Counted from the stretch's first letter, positions 45,151 through 56,062 are shown. The stretch is 64,000 bases of DNA from Acinetobacter amyesii (GCF_002018365.1 NZ_MVKX01000002.1:1-64000), one strand, 5' to 3'. The notes: generated from the sequence alone by a model not told the origin. A program made the numbers and translations.

Positions 45151-45177
45151 CCGCCCGACAAAATCTTTGAGGGGCGG
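45151..45177 (-). promoter_or_regulatory. Hairpin in the rpmJ-rpsM spacer (alpha-operon leader candidate)
   Basis: On the minus strand CCGCCCC... GGGCGG pair across a 15-base loop, about 35 bases upstream of the rpsM start. The position corresponds to the E. coli S4 autoregulation leader; sequence similarity to it was not tested. Confidence 0.45.
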
Positions 45178-45222
45178 ATAATAACCTAATTAGCCTACTG
45201 AAATCAACAGGTCTTGATCAGA

Positions 45223-45339
45223 TTAACCTTGACGCTGCTTATGACGAGGTTCTGCGCTGCAAATTACGCGAATAACCCCATTACGACGGATAACTTTACA
45301 GCTACCACAAATTTTCTTTACAGAAGCTTGAACTTTCAT
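45223..45339 (-). CDS. rpmJ: 50S ribosomal protein L36
   Basis: A 38-residue protein starting [15 protein letters not shown] and ending PRHKQRQG. The zinc ligands C11, C14, C27 and H33 are present, so this is the zinc-containing form. It lies 20 bases downstream of secY, the usual end of the spc operon. Confidence 0.98.
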
Positions 45340-45359
45340 AATGAAACCTCTAAGTGCGC

Positions 45360-46718
45360 TTATCCTTTCGGATGAGCAGTCGTTTTACGCATTAACGATT
45401 GATTGTCATATTGATGCGATGTGAGATGAGCTTGGAGCTGAGCCATAAAGTCCATCACCACTACCACTACGATCAGTAAAGACGTACCACCTAAGCTAAA
45501 TGGAATACCAAATGAGCTTTGTAGAATCATCGGCATTAAACAGATGATTGTGATATAAACCGCGCCAATAAAAGTCAAACGATTCAAAATATGATCTAAA
45601 TAGCGTGCAGTTTGCTCACCAGGACGAATACCCGGTACATAAGCACCACTACGTTTTAAATTCTCTGACACTTCTTTCGGGCTAAATACTAGCGCAGTAT
45701 AGAAGTAACAGAAGAAGATAATTAATGCACCAAATAGCACCAAATACATCGGTTGACCCGGCGACAATACGAGTGCCAAATCTTGTAGGCCACGTTTAAT
45801 CACACCAGCATTTGGATCTGCACTGCCAACCCATTGACCTAAGCTCGCTGGGAACAATAGCAATGAGCTCGCAAAAATTGCAGGAATCACACCCGCCATA
45901 TTAATTTTTAATGGCAAATGTGTTTGCTGAGCGGTAAATACACGACGACCTTGTTGTTTTTGAGCATAGTTTACCGGAATACGACGCTGCGCCTTCTCAA
46001 TAAACACAATTGCTGCTAACACTGCAATAGACAGCAATGCAAAGATTGCAAGACCAATTAAACTTGATTGGCCATTATCTACTGAGGTTAAAGATTGCAG
46101 AACCAAGTTCGGCAAACCAGCAACGATACCAGCGAAGATGATCATGGAAATACCATTCCCTACTCCACGCTCAGTAATTTGCTCACCTAACCACATCAGG
46201 AACATTGTACCTGCAACCAAAGAAGTTACAGCAGGAACGTAAAAAGCAAGTCCACTAGTCAAAGTAATATTTTGACTAATCAGACCTGCACACATCCCAA
46301 CGGCTTGCACAAGTGCAAGAAACAATGTGCCTTGTCGCGTATATTGATTGATCTTACGCTTACCTTGTTCGCCTTCTTTCTTTAAAGCTTCCAGCGAAGG
46401 AACAACCGTAGACATTAACTGCACGATAATCGATGCAGAGATATACGGCATAATCCCAAGAGCAAGAATTGACATACGCTCTAATGCACCACCTGAGAAC
46501 ATGTTAAACAAACCAAGGATCGTACCTTGGTTTGCATTAAACAGATTCTCTAGTGCGGCATTGTTAATGCCCGGTACTGGAATATGTGCTCCCAGTCGAA
46601 AAACCAACAACGCCCCGATGAGGAACATCATACGGCGAATAATTTCACGATATTTCACATGAAAAGGTTGGCCTTTCATCATGTTAACATGACCTGTCGA
46701 ACTAGGAGTCATAGACAC
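45360..46718 (-). CDS. secY: Preprotein translocase subunit SecY
   Basis: The 452-residue channel subunit of the Sec translocon, with ten transmembrane helices and the plug region after helix 1. The signatures [16 protein letters not shown] and [16 protein letters not shown] are present. Encoded in the spc operon between rplO and rpmJ, as in other gammaproteobacteria. Confidence 0.98.
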
Positions 46719-46724
46719 TGGGGA

Positions 46725-47165
46725 TTACTCCTCGACTTTACCGCCAGCAGCTTCAACAGCAGCTTTAGCGCCTTTAGTCAATGCAACACCTTGAACAGTG
46801 AACGCACGAGTAATTTCACCAGAAAGTACGATACGTGCACGTAACATATCTTTACGTACAACGTTAGCAGCTTTTAAAGTCTCAAGAGACACGATGTCGC
46901 CTTCAACTTTAGCAAGTTCTGATAAACGTACTTCAGCAGTTTTCAAAGCCATTTGGCTAGTGAAACCGAATTTAGGTAAACGACGATATAACGCAGTTTG
47001 ACCACCTTCGAAACCAGGACGTGTACCACCGCTCTTACGTGAGTTTTGACCTTTGACACCACGGCCACCAGTCTTACCAACGCCAGAACCGATACCACGG
47101 CCTAAACGAAGGTTGTCACGCTTAGCACCTTCTGCAGGTGCAATTGTATTTAAACGCAGAGTCAT
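46725..47165 (-). CDS. rplO: 50S ribosomal protein L15
   Basis: A 146-residue late-assembly protein. The N-terminal Gly/Arg-rich segment ([19 protein letters not shown]) and the [19 protein letters not shown] motif are diagnostic. Starts three bases after rpmD and ends six bases before secY. Confidence 0.98.
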   Translation of the reverse strand: MTLRLNTIAPAEGAKRDNLRLGRGIGSGVGKTGGRGVKGQNSRKSGGTRPGFEGGQTALYRRLPKFGFTSQMALKTAEVRLSELAKVEGDIVSLETLKAANVVRKDMLRARIVLSGEITRAFTVQGVALTKGAKAAVEAAGGKVEE

Positions 47166-47168
47166 GGC

Positions 47169-47345
47169 TTATTCCTCTACACTAACCATATAGTAAACTT
47201 GGTTGATCATACCACGGTTAGAAGGCGTATCTTGCACTTCAACTGTATGACCAATACGACGCAGACCTAAACCTTTAAGGCTAAGCTTGTGATTTTTCAA
47301 GCGGTGCGATGAAGATTTAGTCTGGGTAACTTTAATCGTTTTCAT
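47169..47345 (-). CDS. rpmD: 50S ribosomal protein L30
   Basis: A 58-residue protein of the short bacterial L30 type: [15 protein letters not shown], then [20 protein letters not shown]. It fills the gap between rpsE and rplO with six- and three-base spacers. Confidence 0.97.
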   Translation of the reverse strand: MKTIKVTQTKSSSHRLKNHKLSLKGLGLRRIGHTVEVQDTPSNRGMINQVYYMVSVEE

Positions 47346-47351
47346 GATTGA

Positions 47352-47849
47352 TTACCCTTGAATTTGTGCTACTGATAAACCACGTTTCGCAGCAACTTTC
47401 TCAGGAGAAGTCATATCACGCAAACCGTTAAAAGTTGCGTTTACTACGTTAGCAGCGTTAGTAGAACCATAACACTTAGTTAATACGTTACGTACACCTA
47501 CAGCTTCTAAAACTGCACGCATAGCGCCACCAGCAATTACACCAGTACCTTCAGAAGCAGGTTGCATGTAAACGCGGCTTGCACCGTGACGAGCATTGAT
47601 AGGGTGCTGAACAGTACCGTCAACAAGGTCAACAGTAATCATGTTGCGACGAGCAGCTTCAAGTGCTTTAGAAATAGCAGCTGGAACTTCACGTGCTTTA
47701 CCACGACCAAAACCTACGCGACCATTACCATCACCCACAACAGTTAATGCTGTGAAAGAGAAGATACGACCACCCTTAACAACTTTGGCTACACGATCAA
47801 CGGCAACCAGCTTTTCAACAAGACCTTCGTTTTGTTCAACTTTAGCCAT
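47352..47849 (-). CDS. rpsE: 30S ribosomal protein S5
   Basis: A 165-residue protein involved in decoding fidelity and mRNA entry. An N-terminal dsRNA-binding-like domain ([32 protein letters not shown]) is followed by the S5 C-terminal domain ([19 protein letters not shown]). Confidence 0.98.
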   Translation of the reverse strand: MAKVEQNEGLVEKLVAVDRVAKVVKGGRIFSFTALTVVGDGNGRVGFGRGKAREVPAAISKALEAARRNMITVDLVDGTVQHPINARHGASRVYMQPASEGTGVIAGGAMRAVLEAVGVRNVLTKCYGSTNAANVVNATFNGLRDMTSPEKVAAKRGLSVAQIQG

Positions 47850-47851
47850 GA

Positions 47852-48202
47852 TTAGAACTCCAAGCCGTTTTCACGAGCAGCATCAGCCAAGGCTTTGATA
47901 CGACCATGATATTTGAAACCAGAACGGTCAAATGCAACTTTAGTTACACCAGCCGCTTTAGCACGTTCTGCAATTAAAGCACCAACTTTCTGAGCCGATT
48001 CAACGTTACCAGTAGTACCAGCACGTAGAGTAGCGTCTAAAGTAGAAGCTTGCGCTAATACTTTTCCACCATCTGCAGAGATAACTTGAGCATAGATGTG
48101 ACGCGGAGTGCGGTTTACACACAAACGAGTCGCACCCAATGCACGGATGTGCAAGCGTGTGCTTTTCGCACGACGCAAACGGGATTGTTTCTTTTCGTTC
48201 AT
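47852..48202 (-). CDS. rplR: 50S ribosomal protein L18
   Basis: A 116-residue 5S rRNA-binding protein. Basic N-terminus ([17 protein letters not shown]) and the C-terminal [22 protein letters not shown] motif. Two bases separate it from rpsE. Confidence 0.98.
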   Translation of the reverse strand: MNEKKQSRLRRAKSTRLHIRALGATRLCVNRTPRHIYAQVISADGGKVLAQASTLDATLRAGTTGNVESAQKVGALIAERAKAAGVTKVAFDRSGFKYHGRIKALADAARENGLEF

Positions 48203-48216
48203 AAGAACCTCGCGCC

Positions 48217-48750
48217 TTATTTCTTCTTAGCTTCTTTACGAAGTACAACTTCGTCAGAATAACGAACACCTTTACCTTTATAAGGCTCTGGCGGACGGTA
48301 ACCACGGATTTCTGCAGCAACTTGACCTAATTTAGCTTTATCAGCTGATTTAAGTACAATTTCAGTTGCAGTAGGAGTTTCTGCAGTTACACCTTCAGGA
48401 AGGTTGTAGTCGATCGGGTGAGAGAAACCAAGGTTAAGGTTAACAATGTTACCTTTAACCGCAGCTTTATAACCAACACCGATAAGCTGTAACTTACGTT
48501 CGAAACCTTCGTTAACACCTTTTACAAGGTTGTTAAGCACAGCGCGAGCAGTACCAGCTTGCATCCAAGCATCTTTAGATTCAGCTTTAGGAGCAATAAC
48601 TAGAGTACCGTCTTCCTGTTTTAGCTCGACCAGCGCATGCAGGTTGAAAGACAATGTACCTTTGCTGCCTTTCACTTCGACCTGCCGGCCGTTCTGAGTA
48701 ACTGTAACACCGTTAGGTACAGTTACTGGGGCTTTAGCCACACGAGACAT
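48217..48750 (-). CDS. rplF: 50S ribosomal protein L6
   Basis: A 177-residue protein near the sarcin-ricin loop, with two homologous alpha/beta domains. The C-terminal motif [25 protein letters not shown] is typical. Confidence 0.98.
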   Translation of the reverse strand: MSRVAKAPVTVPNGVTVTQNGRQVEVKGSKGTLSFNLHALVELKQEDGTLVIAPKAESKDAWMQAGTARAVLNNLVKGVNEGFERKLQLIGVGYKAAVKGNIVNLNLGFSHPIDYNLPEGVTAETPTATEIVLKSADKAKLGQVAAEIRGYRPPEPYKGKGVRYSDEVVLRKEAKKK

Positions 48751-48763
48751 GAGGAATCACCTA

Positions 48764-49159
48764 TTAAGAAACAAAAGCAATAACTTCACCACCGATACCT
48801 GCAGCACGTGCAGCGCGATCAGTCATGATGCCTTTGCTTGTAGAAACAATTGCAATACCTAAACCTTGCTTAACGCTAGGAAGTGCATCTTTACCGCGAT
48901 ATTGACGTAGACCAGGACGGCTTACGCGTTTCACAGTATCGATAACTGGTTTGCCTTCGAAATATTTTAAAGTAATCGTTAAAGTCGCTTTGCCTTCATT
49001 GTCAGCAACAGCTACATCAGCGATATAACCTTCTTGTTGAAGTACGTTAGCAATCGCAACTTTCAACTTTGAGTTTGGCATAGAAACAGTTTGTTTCTTT
49101 GCCATTTGTGCGTTACGAACACGTGTTAGCATGTCGGCAACGGTATCTTGCATACTCAT
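48764..49159 (-). CDS. rpsH: 30S ribosomal protein S8
   Basis: A 131-residue primary 16S rRNA-binding protein and, in E. coli, the translational repressor of the spc operon acting at the rplX-rplE junction. Begins [19 protein letters not shown] and ends [21 protein letters not shown]. Confidence 0.98.
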   Translation of the reverse strand: MSMQDTVADMLTRVRNAQMAKKQTVSMPNSKLKVAIANVLQQEGYIADVAVADNEGKATLTITLKYFEGKPVIDTVKRVSRPGLRQYRGKDALPSVKQGLGIAIVSTSKGIMTDRAARAAGIGGEVIAFVS

Positions 49160-49171
49160 TTATAGTGCTCC

Positions 49172-49477
49172 TTACCAGCTTGCCTTAACAACGCCCGGTA
49201 CATCACCTTGCATTACTGTTTCACGTAATTTGTTACGGCTTAAACCGAACTTACGGAAGTAACCATGAGGACGACCAGTTAAACCACAACGGTTACGTAG
49301 ACGTACTGGAGACGCATTACGTGGTAATGCTTGAAATTTCATCATCGCTTCGAAACGTTCTTCGTCTGATGCATTTACGTTTGCGATAATTGCTTTTAAT
49401 TCAGCACGTTTCGCAGCGTATTTAGCAACAGTAGCTTCGCGTTTCAATTCGCGATTAATCATACCTTTCTTAGCCAT
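49172..49477 (-). CDS. rpsN: 30S ribosomal protein S14
   Basis: A 101-residue long-form S14 without the CxxC zinc pairs. The C-terminal [21 protein letters not shown] motif is diagnostic. Confidence 0.98.
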   Translation of the reverse strand: MAKKGMINRELKREATVAKYAAKRAELKAIIANVNASDEERFEAMMKFQALPRNASPVRLRNRCGLTGRPHGYFRKFGLSRNKLRETVMQGDVPGVVKASW

Positions 49478-49486
49478 ATCGACCTC

Positions 49487-50023
49487 TTATTTGAACGGGA
49501 AGCCGAATGCACGCATAAGCGCACGGCCTTCGTCATCGGTGCGAGCAGTCGTAGTGATGGTAATGTCCATACCACGAATACGATCAATCTTATCAAAATC
49601 GATTTCAGGGAACATGATTTGTTCCTTAAGACCCATTGAGTAGTTACCACGACCATCGAATGATTTCGCAGAGAAACCACGGAAGTCACGGATACGAGGG
49701 ATCGCGATAGAGATCAAACGGTCTAAGAATTCGTACATACGTTCGCCGCGTAAAGTAACTTTACAGCCGATCGGCCAACCATCACGGATTTTGAAACCAG
49801 CGATAGATTTACGAGCTAAAGTAAGTACTGGTTTTTGACCAGCAATTGCTTGCATATCAGAAAGAGCGCCATCTAACAATTTCTTGTCAGCTGATGCAGC
49901 ACCAACACCCATGTTGATGGTGATTTTTGTAATGCGAGGAATATCCATCACATTCTTAACGCCCAATGTTTCTTTTAATTGAGCCTTAAGTTCGTCGTTG
50001 TAACGCGTTTTAAGTCTGGCCAT
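49487..50023 (-). CDS. rplE: 50S ribosomal protein L5
   Basis: A 178-residue 5S rRNA-binding protein of the central protuberance. Signatures: [20 protein letters not shown] and [26 protein letters not shown]. Confidence 0.98.
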   Translation of the reverse strand: MARLKTRYNDELKAQLKETLGVKNVMDIPRITKITINMGVGAASADKKLLDGALSDMQAIAGQKPVLTLARKSIAGFKIRDGWPIGCKVTLRGERMYEFLDRLISIAIPRIRDFRGFSAKSFDGRGNYSMGLKEQIMFPEIDFDKIDRIRGMDITITTTARTDDEGRALMRAFGFPFK

Positions 50024-50038
50024 TGCCTAGTCAACCTA

Positions 50039-50356
50039 TTACTTCGCTACCGCCACTGATTCACCATTAGATTTGAATACGCGAGTTTTCACGCCTTCAA
50101 TCACTTGGTAACCAACACGGTCAGCCTTTTGGGTTGTAGCATTAAAAATTGCCACGTTAGAGATATGAAGCTCAGCTTCTTGAGTTACGATGCCGCCTTC
50201 AGCGCCAGTAGCTCGGTTAGGCTTTTGATGCTTCGTTACCAAGTTAAGGCCTTCAACCTTAACACGGTCATTTGAAACAGACAAAACAGTACCTTGTTTG
50301 CCTTTTTCTTTACCTGCGATCACAATTACTTGATCGCCCTTTTTAATCTTAGCCAT
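50039..50356 (-). CDS. rplX: 50S ribosomal protein L24
   Basis: A 105-residue assembly-initiator protein with an N-terminal KOW motif ([21 protein letters not shown]) and the [12 protein letters not shown] segment. Confidence 0.98.
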   Translation of the reverse strand: MAKIKKGDQVIVIAGKEKGKQGTVLSVSNDRVKVEGLNLVTKHQKPNRATGAEGGIVTQEAELHISNVAIFNATTQKADRVGYQVIEGVKTRVFKSNGESVAVAK

Positions 50357-50365
50357 GAGTGCCTC

Positions 50366-50734
50366 TTATAGAACTTCAGGAGCCAATGAAATAATTTTCA
50401 TGAACTGTTCAGTACGAAGTTCACGAGTCACTGGTCCGAAAATACGAGTTGCAATCGGCGCTTTGTTGTTGTTCAAAATAACAGCTGCGTTATCGTCGAA
50501 ACGAATAACTGAACCATCTGCACGACGGATGCCGAATTTTGTACGTACAACTACAGCATTCATCACGTCACCTTTTTTAACACGTGCGCGTGGAATAGCT
50601 TCTTTTACAGTAACTTTAATAATGTCGCCAACAGAAGCATAACGACGATGTGAACCACCAAGTACTTTAATACATTGTACGCGGCGAGCACCACTGTTGT
50701 CTGCTACGTCGAGCATACTTTCGGTTTGAATCAT
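50366..50734 (-). CDS. rplN: 50S ribosomal protein L14
   Basis: A 122-residue protein: [18 protein letters not shown] at the start and [24 protein letters not shown] at the end. First gene of the spc operon; GGAG lies upstream of its ATG, directly after a large hairpin in the rpsQ-rplN spacer. Confidence 0.98.
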   Translation of the reverse strand: MIQTESMLDVADNSGARRVQCIKVLGGSHRRYASVGDIIKVTVKEAIPRARVKKGDVMNAVVVRTKFGIRRADGSVIRFDDNAAVILNNNKAPIATRIFGPVTRELRTEQFMKIISLAPEVL

Positions 50735-50753
50735 TGCCCTACTCCAAAACCGA

Positions 50754-50811
50754 GCATCACCGGTCGCAATTTCGAAAGGCTCAAAGAGTACTCGAAATTG
50801 ACCGATGATGC
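50754..50811 (-). promoter_or_regulatory. 20-bp hairpin at the S10/spc operon junction
   Basis: Arms 50754-50775 and 50792-50811 pair over 20 bp with one 2-base bulge and one G-U pair, closing a 16-base loop. It fills most of the 89-bp spacer between rpsQ and rplN. The right flank on the minus strand has only four T residues, so it is not a standard terminator. Confidence 0.65.
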
Positions 50812-50823
50812 AAGAACGTTTAA

Positions 50824-51081
50824 TTACTCAGCAGCAGCTTCAACAACTTCAACTAAAGTCCAAGACTTAGTTTTAGAAATTGGGCGGCTTTCTTTGATGC
50901 TTACTACGTCGCCAACTTTAGCAACATTGTTTTCATCATGAGCGTGTAATTTAGTTGAACGGCGGATTGATTTGCCATACAACGGGTGTTGAACGCGGCG
51001 TTCGATAAGAACAACGATAGACTTGTCCATCTTGTCGCTAACTACTTTACCGGTTAACGTGCGAACTGTTTGTTCACTCAT
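50824..51081 (-). CDS. rpsQ: 30S ribosomal protein S17
   Basis: An 85-residue OB-fold protein: [18 protein letters not shown] and the [18 protein letters not shown] C-terminal segment. Overlaps rpmC by 4 bp (ATGA), implying translational coupling. Last gene of the S10 operon proper. Confidence 0.98.
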   Translation of the reverse strand: MSEQTVRTLTGKVVSDKMDKSIVVLIERRVQHPLYGKSIRRSTKLHAHDENNVAKVGDVVSIKESRPISKTKSWTLVEVVEAAAE

Positions 51082-51275
51082 TGTCCGTTCCCCTGTTTTT
51101 CGGTTAGGAGTGTCTTAATACGAGCAATAGTTTTACGAGTAAGCGCAACTTCGTGCGATTTACCCAATTGACCAGTTGCTTTCGCCATACGAAGACGGAA
51201 TTGGTTAAGCTGTTGCTCATCAAGCAAAGCTGTCAACTCTTCTACCGACTTTTCACGTAGATCATTAGTTTTCAT
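51078..51275 (-). CDS. rpmC: 50S ribosomal protein L29
   Basis: A 65-residue helical protein at the exit tunnel: [20 protein letters not shown] and [12 protein letters not shown]. Overlaps both neighbours by one to four bases. Confidence 0.98.
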   Translation of the reverse strand: MKTNDLREKSVEELTALLDEQQLNQFRLRMAKATGQLGKSHEVALTRKTIARIKTLLTEKQGNGQ

Positions 51276-51688
51276 TACATTACCGTCCGAGTCACGATAG
51301 TGGTTTTAAACGGAAGTTTTGCAGCAGCAAGCGTAAATGCTTCGCGAGCAAGTTCTTCGTTAACACCATCAATTTCGTACAAGACTTTACCTGGTTTGAT
51401 TTGGCAAACCCAGTATTCCACAGAACCTTTACCTTTACCCATACGAACTTCTAATGGTTTTTCAGTAATTGGTTTGTCTGGGAAAACACGGATAAAGATC
51501 TTACCACCACGTTTAATACGACGGCTGATTGTACGACGCGCTGCTTCAATTTGACGTGCAGTCATTTGACCACGTTCAATTGATTTAAGTGCAATAGTAC
51601 CAAAAGATACTGAGCTACCGCGATGTGCTAGACCAGTGTTACGGCCTTTTTGCACTTTACGGAATTTAGTACGTTTAGGTTGTAACAT
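51275..51688 (-). CDS. rplP: 50S ribosomal protein L16
   Basis: A 137-residue protein near the A-site finger: [17 protein letters not shown] and [16 protein letters not shown] core ([18 protein letters not shown]). One-base overlap with rpmC. Confidence 0.98.
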   Translation of the reverse strand: MLQPKRTKFRKVQKGRNTGLAHRGSSVSFGTIALKSIERGQMTARQIEAARRTISRRIKRGGKIFIRVFPDKPITEKPLEVRMGKGKGSVEYWVCQIKPGKVLYEIDGVNEELAREAFTLAAAKLPFKTTIVTRTVM

Positions 51689-51691
51689 GGA

Positions 51692-52444
51692 TTATTCTCC
51701 TTTTTCAGCAGAACGATCATTGCGACGACCACGACGCTCTTGACCTTCACCACGACCACGACCACGTTTAGCTGGACGTTCTTCAGCTGGAGCTGGGTTC
51801 ATGACTTGTTTCATGCCGCCCAAGATCTCACCACGGAAGATCCATACTTTAACGCCGATCGTACCGTAAGTAGTCTCAGCACGCATAGTAGCATAGTCGA
51901 TGTCAGCACGAAGAGTATGAAGAGGTACACGACCTTCACGATACCATTCAGTACGAGCAATCTCAGCACCACCTAGACGGCCTGAAACTTCTACTTTGAT
52001 ACCTTTAGCACCAGCACGCATAGAGTTTTGAACCGCACGCTTCATAGCACGACGGAACATTACACGTTTTTCTAATTGAGAAGCGATTGCTTCAGCAACT
52101 AAACGAGCGTCTAAATCTGGGCGATCGATTTCGTTGATACTTACTTGCGCAGGAACACCCATAATGGCTGTTAATTCGCGTTGTAATTTCTCAATGTCTT
52201 CGCCTTTTTTACCGATCACGATACCAGGACGTGCAGTGCTAATAGTTACTTTAGCTGCGCCTGTAGGGCGTTCGATAAGAATATTGCTTACCATCGCATT
52301 CTTAAGTTTTTTAGTTAAAAACTCACGAACTTGAAGATCTTTTAGCAAATATTCAGCATATTGTTTCGGATTCGCATACCAGTTAGCGTTATGACGTTTC
52401 ACAACACCTAGGCGGATACCGATTGGATGAACCTTCTGACCCAT
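51692..52444 (-). CDS. rpsC: 30S ribosomal protein S3
   Basis: A 250-residue mRNA-entry protein with an N-terminal KH domain ([16 protein letters not shown]) and the S3 C-terminal domain. The C-terminal 30 residues are an Arg/Gly/Glu-rich tail ([19 protein letters not shown]), longer than the short Lys-rich tail of E. coli S3. Confidence 0.98.
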   Translation of the reverse strand: MGQKVHPIGIRLGVVKRHNANWYANPKQYAEYLLKDLQVREFLTKKLKNAMVSNILIERPTGAAKVTISTARPGIVIGKKGEDIEKLQRELTAIMGVPAQVSINEIDRPDLDARLVAEAIASQLEKRVMFRRAMKRAVQNSMRAGAKGIKVEVSGRLGGAEIARTEWYREGRVPLHTLRADIDYATMRAETTYGTIGVKVWIFRGEILGGMKQVMNPAPAEERPAKRGRGRGEGQERRGRRNDRSAEKGE

Positions 52445-52445
52445 A

Positions 52446-52775
52446 TCAAACCCCTACCTTAACGGTAATGTGACAAGTACGCTTAGTAATACGATCTGCA
52501 CGGCCTTTAGCACGTGGCAAAATACGTTTCAGGCTCATGCCTTCATCAACGTAGATCGTAGAAACTTTAAGGTCGTCTACATCTAAACTGTTATTGTGTT
52601 CAGCGTTTGCAATCGCAGATTCCAATGCTTTTTTAACTAGAACTGCAGCTTTTTTGTTGCTGAAGTTTAAGATATTTAAAGCATGCGCAACAGATTTGCC
52701 GCGAATTAGGTCTGCAACCAAACGTGCTTTTTGTGCCGAGATAGCGGCACCGCGTAATTTAGCAGTTACTTCCAT
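52446..52775 (-). CDS. rplV: 50S ribosomal protein L22
   Basis: A 109-residue protein whose beta-hairpin lines the exit tunnel ([21 protein letters not shown]). Two adjacent ATGs exist; the second is better spaced from AGG. Confidence 0.98.
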   Translation of the reverse strand: MEVTAKLRGAAISAQKARLVADLIRGKSVAHALNILNFSNKKAAVLVKKALESAIANAEHNNSLDVDDLKVSTIYVDEGMSLKRILPRAKGRADRITKRTCHITVKVGV

Positions 52776-52786
52776 CATAGCACCTA

Positions 52787-53062
52787 TTAACGTTTAGACT
52801 TCTTGTCAACACCGTGACCACGATAGGTACGAGTTGGCGCGAATTCACCTAATTTATGACCAACCATATGCTCAGATACGATCACTGGAACATGGTTACG
52901 GCCATTGTGTACAGAAATTGTTAGACCAACAAAATCCGGTAAGATCATCGAACGACGCGACCAAGTTTTGATCGGCTTACGGTTATTAGCCGCGATAGCC
53001 GCTTCAACCTTAGCGAACAAGTGCGCATCGACGAATGGGCCTTTTTTCAGAGAACGAGGCAT
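52787..53062 (-). CDS. rpsS: 30S ribosomal protein S19
   Basis: A 91-residue 30S head protein: [14 protein letters not shown] and the C-terminal [21 protein letters not shown]. Confidence 0.98.
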   Translation of the reverse strand: MPRSLKKGPFVDAHLFAKVEAAIAANNRKPIKTWSRRSMILPDFVGLTISVHNGRNHVPVIVSEHMVGHKLGEFAPTRTYRGHGVDKKSKR

Positions 53063-53081
53063 TGTCAGATTCCTTTACTTG

Positions 53082-53906
53082 TTACTTAACGCGACGGTCG
53101 CGAATGATCATCTTAGTCGTACGCTTGTTGGTACGTGTTTTGTACCCTTTAGCTTTTTGACCCCATGGACTTACAGGTTGAATACCTTTGTTACGTCCTT
53201 CACCACCACCATGTGGATGGTCTACTGGGTTCATCGCCATACCACGTACGGTAGGACGAACGCCACGCCAGCGTGATGCACCTGCTTTACCAAGTGAACG
53301 AAGGTTGCTTTCTGAGTTAGAAACTTCACCTAACACAGCACGGCATTCAACGTGTACTTTACGCATTTCGCCTGAACGAAGACGAATGATAGCGTAAGAA
53401 CCGTCACGACCCAACAATTGAGCAGATGTACCAGCAGAACGTACTAATTGTGCGCCTTTACCGATTTTAAGCTCGATGTTGTGAAGAGTAGAACCGATAG
53501 GCATGTTGCGAAGTGGCAAGCAGTTACCTGGACGGATTGGAGCATCGTTACCAGATTGAACTTGATCACCAGCGCGAAGGCCTTTAGGTGCAATAATATA
53601 GCGACGTTCACCGTCAGCATATTTCAATAAAGCAATATGAGCTGTACGGTTTGGATCGTATTCAATACGCTCAACTACAGCAGGGATGCTGTCTTTGTTA
53701 CGTTTGAAGTCTACGATACGGTAGTGCTGTTTATGACCACCACCAACGTGACGAGTTGTAATGTGACCGTTGTTATTACGACCGCCAGTACGTTTTTTAG
53801 CTTCAACCAACGGAGCATATGGCGCGCCTTTGTGAAGGTGGTTATGAACCACTTTCTCTACAAAGCGACGTCCTGGAGACGTTGGCTTACATTTTTGAAT
53901 CGGCAT
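53082..53906 (-). CDS. rplB: 50S ribosomal protein L2
   Basis: A 274-residue protein needed for subunit association and peptidyl transfer. Contains [18 protein letters not shown] and the conserved [14 protein letters not shown] loop with the key histidine. Confidence 0.99.
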   Translation of the reverse strand: MPIQKCKPTSPGRRFVEKVVHNHLHKGAPYAPLVEAKKRTGGRNNNGHITTRHVGGGHKQHYRIVDFKRNKDSIPAVVERIEYDPNRTAHIALLKYADGERRYIIAPKGLRAGDQVQSGNDAPIRPGNCLPLRNMPIGSTLHNIELKIGKGAQLVRSAGTSAQLLGRDGSYAIIRLRSGEMRKVHVECRAVLGEVSNSESNLRSLGKAGASRWRGVRPTVRGMAMNPVDHPHGGGEGRNKGIQPVSPWGQKAKGYKTRTNKRTTKMIIRDRRVK

Positions 53907-53917
53907 AATTTTCGTCC

Positions 53918-54238
53918 TTATTCCGCTGCGTTTTCAGCGGTATCGCCCAAGTCAGCCATTTCAACATCTTGGCCAGCTTTCAGGGTGACGTATGCTTTTT
54001 TAACATCAGAACGACGTCCTAATGTTTTACCAAAGCGTTTAGTCTTACCTTTAGTGATCGTTGTGTTAACTTTAACAACTTGAACACCAAATAGTTGCTC
54101 AACAGCTTTTTTGATTTCAAGTTTGTTTGCATCTAGTGCAACTTTGAACACTTGAACACCAGCAGTTTCGCCTAAAACTTGTGCTTTTTCTGAGAATACA
54201 GGTCCTTGTAGGACTTGATAGATACGTTCGTTGTTCAT
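53918..54238 (-). CDS. rplW: 50S ribosomal protein L23
   Basis: A 106-residue exit-tunnel protein and docking site for trigger factor and SRP. Core: [21 protein letters not shown] and [18 protein letters not shown]. Overlaps rplD by 4 bp. Confidence 0.98.
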   Translation of the reverse strand: MNNERIYQVLQGPVFSEKAQVLGETAGVQVFKVALDANKLEIKKAVEQLFGVQVVKVNTTITKGKTKRFGKTLGRRSDVKKAYVTLKAGQDVEMADLGDTAENAAE

Positions 54239-54837
54239 CCGAGTTCTACCTCAATTTTCTTAGCAGCAGCAACAGACATAACAACTTTATCGAACGCGAT
54301 CAAGCTAACAGGATCGATTGCAGCAGCATCAACCACATCAACGTGTGGAATGTTGCGAGCAGCAAGATACAAGTTCTCATCAACAGCATCTGTAACGATT
54401 AATGCACGAGGTGCATTCAAGTCGTTAAGTTTTGCAAGCAATTCTTTAGTTTTTGGAGCTGCAACAGCAATCTCTTCAACTAAAACAAGGCGATCTTGAC
54501 GAACAAGCTCAGCCAGGATGCATTGCATAGCACCGCGATACATTTTACGGTTTACTTTTTGAGACCAGTCTTGTGGACGAGCAGCAAAAGTTTTACCACC
54601 GCCAACCCAGATTGGGCTACGAATAGAACCAGCACGAGCGCGGCCAGTACCTTTTTGACGGAAAGGCTTTTTACCACCGCCAGAAACGTCAGCACGTGAT
54701 TTTTGCGCTTTAGAACCTTGACGACCACCAGCTAAGTAAGCTGTAACAACTTGGTGTACAAGAGCTTCGTTAAAATCACGACCAAACGCAACTTCAGATA
54801 ACTCAACAGCAGAGCCGGAAACAGTATTTAAATTCAC
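54235..54837 (-). CDS. rplD: 50S ribosomal protein L4
   Basis: A 200-residue protein with an extended tunnel loop ([21 protein letters not shown]). In E. coli L4 also represses the S10 operon through its leader; a structured leader is present upstream of rpsJ here, but its L4 response is unknown. Confidence 0.98.
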   Translation of the reverse strand: MNLNTVSGSAVELSEVAFGRDFNEALVHQVVTAYLAGGRQGSKAQKSRADVSGGGKKPFRQKGTGRARAGSIRSPIWVGGGKTFAARPQDWSQKVNRKMYRGAMQCILAELVRQDRLVLVEEIAVAAPKTKELLAKLNDLNAPRALIVTDAVDENLYLAARNIPHVDVVDAAAIDPVSLIAFDKVVMSVAAAKKIEVELG

Positions 54838-54848
54838 GTTATTTCCCC

Positions 54849-55487
54849 TCAGGCCTTGATAGTAGGACGAACAGTAACGTCGCCACCAGTAGCACCAGGA
54901 ACCGCGCCTTTAACAACTAGAACTGAACGTTCTGCGTCGATAGCAACGATTTCAAGACCCTGTGTAGTTACACGTTCAGCACCTAAGTGACCAGGCATTT
55001 TTTTGCCTTTGAACACGCGACCAGGAGTCTGGTTTTGACCTGTAGAACCGATAACACGGTGAGATACAGAGTTACCATGTGTAGCGTCTTGAGTACGGAA
55101 GTTCCAACGCTTAACACCACCTTGGAAACCTTTACCTTTAGATGTACCAGTAACGTCAACGATTTGACCCACTGTGAACACATCTACACCGATAGTTCCG
55201 CCAACTTCACGACCTTCAAGATCAGCTTCTGTAGCGCGGAATTCTTGAACTAGACGACCAGCAGCAACACCAGCTTTCGCAAAGTGACCTTTCTGAGCGT
55301 TAGTTACGCGAGATTCGCGACGTTCACCAGTAGTGATTTGAATCGCTTGATAACCATCAGTTTCAAGCGTTTTGATTTGTGTGATGCGGTTAGGATCAAC
55401 CTCAATCACTGTTACAGGTACAGAAACACCAGCATCTGTAAAGATACGTGTCATACCGCACTTGCGACCGACTAAACCAATAGCCAT
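54849..55487 (-). CDS. rplC: 50S ribosomal protein L3
   Basis: A 212-residue assembly-initiator protein: [17 protein letters not shown] at the start and the [13 protein letters not shown] and [15 protein letters not shown] segments. An ATG at 55493 exists, but AGAGG is better spaced from 55487. Confidence 0.98.
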   Translation of the reverse strand: MAIGLVGRKCGMTRIFTDAGVSVPVTVIEVDPNRITQIKTLETDGYQAIQITTGERRESRVTNAQKGHFAKAGVAAGRLVQEFRATEADLEGREVGGTIGVDVFTVGQIVDVTGTSKGKGFQGGVKRWNFRTQDATHGNSVSHRVIGSTGQNQTPGRVFKGKKMPGHLGAERVTTQGLEIVAIDAERSVLVVKGAVPGATGGDVTVRPTIKA

Positions 55488-55511
55488 GTGCATAAACCTC
55501 TAAAAAAGCGG

Positions 55512-55538
55512 CCTAATTAACTTAGAGCGTTAATTAAC
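55512..55538 (-). promoter_or_regulatory. Intercistronic hairpin rpsJ-rplC
   Basis: On the minus strand GTTAATTA-type arms (55514-55521 / 55529-55536) form an AU-rich stem; the sequence GGCCGC and then six T residues follow. It could act as a weak attenuator or a processing site; it may equally be incidental. Confidence 0.3.
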
Positions 55539-55546
55539 CGAAAGCC

Positions 55547-55858
55547 TTAACCCAAAGCGATCTGAACATCAACACCAGCTGCAAGATCTAACTTCATCAA
55601 TGCATCAACAGTTTTATCTGTAGGTTGAACGATGTCGATCAAACGTTTGTAAGTGCGGATCTCGTATTGGTCACGCGCATCTTTGTTAACGTGTGGTGAT
55701 GTTAAAACGTTAAAACGTTCGATACGTGTAGGCATCGGGATTGGACCACAAACTTGTGCGCCAGTACGTTTTGCTGTTTCTACGATTTCTTGAGCTGATT
55801 GATCAATTAAACGGTGATCAAAAGACTTAAGACGGATACGAATTCTCTGGTTAGACAT
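55547..55858 (-). CDS. rpsJ: 30S ribosomal protein S10 / NusE
   Basis: A 103-residue protein: [20 protein letters not shown] and [24 protein letters not shown]. It also works as NusE in transcription antitermination. The frame is open from 55894, but the family start is the ATG at 55858. First gene of the cluster. Confidence 0.98.
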
Positions 55859-56033
55859 ACCAGTTAACTCCAAGCCAAATATATAAAGAATCACCCTTGA
55901 CGCATCTCACCCCACTTTAAAAGAGGCAAGTGTCAAGAGCAGTGAAATATCACTAAGGTCACGATCGATGCCGCGACTGTCACGATGTTAACTACTTTAT
56001 TCGTAGCCAACCCCCTTCATCAAAGGGTCGCCC
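55859..56033 (-). promoter_or_regulatory. S10 operon leader
   Basis: An untranslated leader of about 170 nt between the promoter and rpsJ. On the minus strand it contains the pairing CTCTTGAC/GTCAAGGG (8 bp with one G-U) closer to rpsJ and a small AGTGATATTTCACT hairpin. The location fits an autoregulatory leader; whether L4 binds is unknown. Confidence 0.45.
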
Positions 56034-56062
56034 ATTATAGCTATTGTTTAATGCATAAGCAA
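56034..56062 (-). promoter_or_regulatory. S10 operon promoter
   Basis: On the minus strand TTGCTT (56057-56062), a 17-bp spacer and a perfect TATAAT (56034-56039) are followed by a GGGCGACC discriminator, as expected of a growth-rate-controlled ribosomal promoter. Confidence 0.85.

Noticed and set aside
53637..54083. 148-codon plus-strand frame opposite rplB and rplW
   Set aside because: It is antisense to two certain ribosomal protein genes and its composition is that of a reverse-complement shadow.
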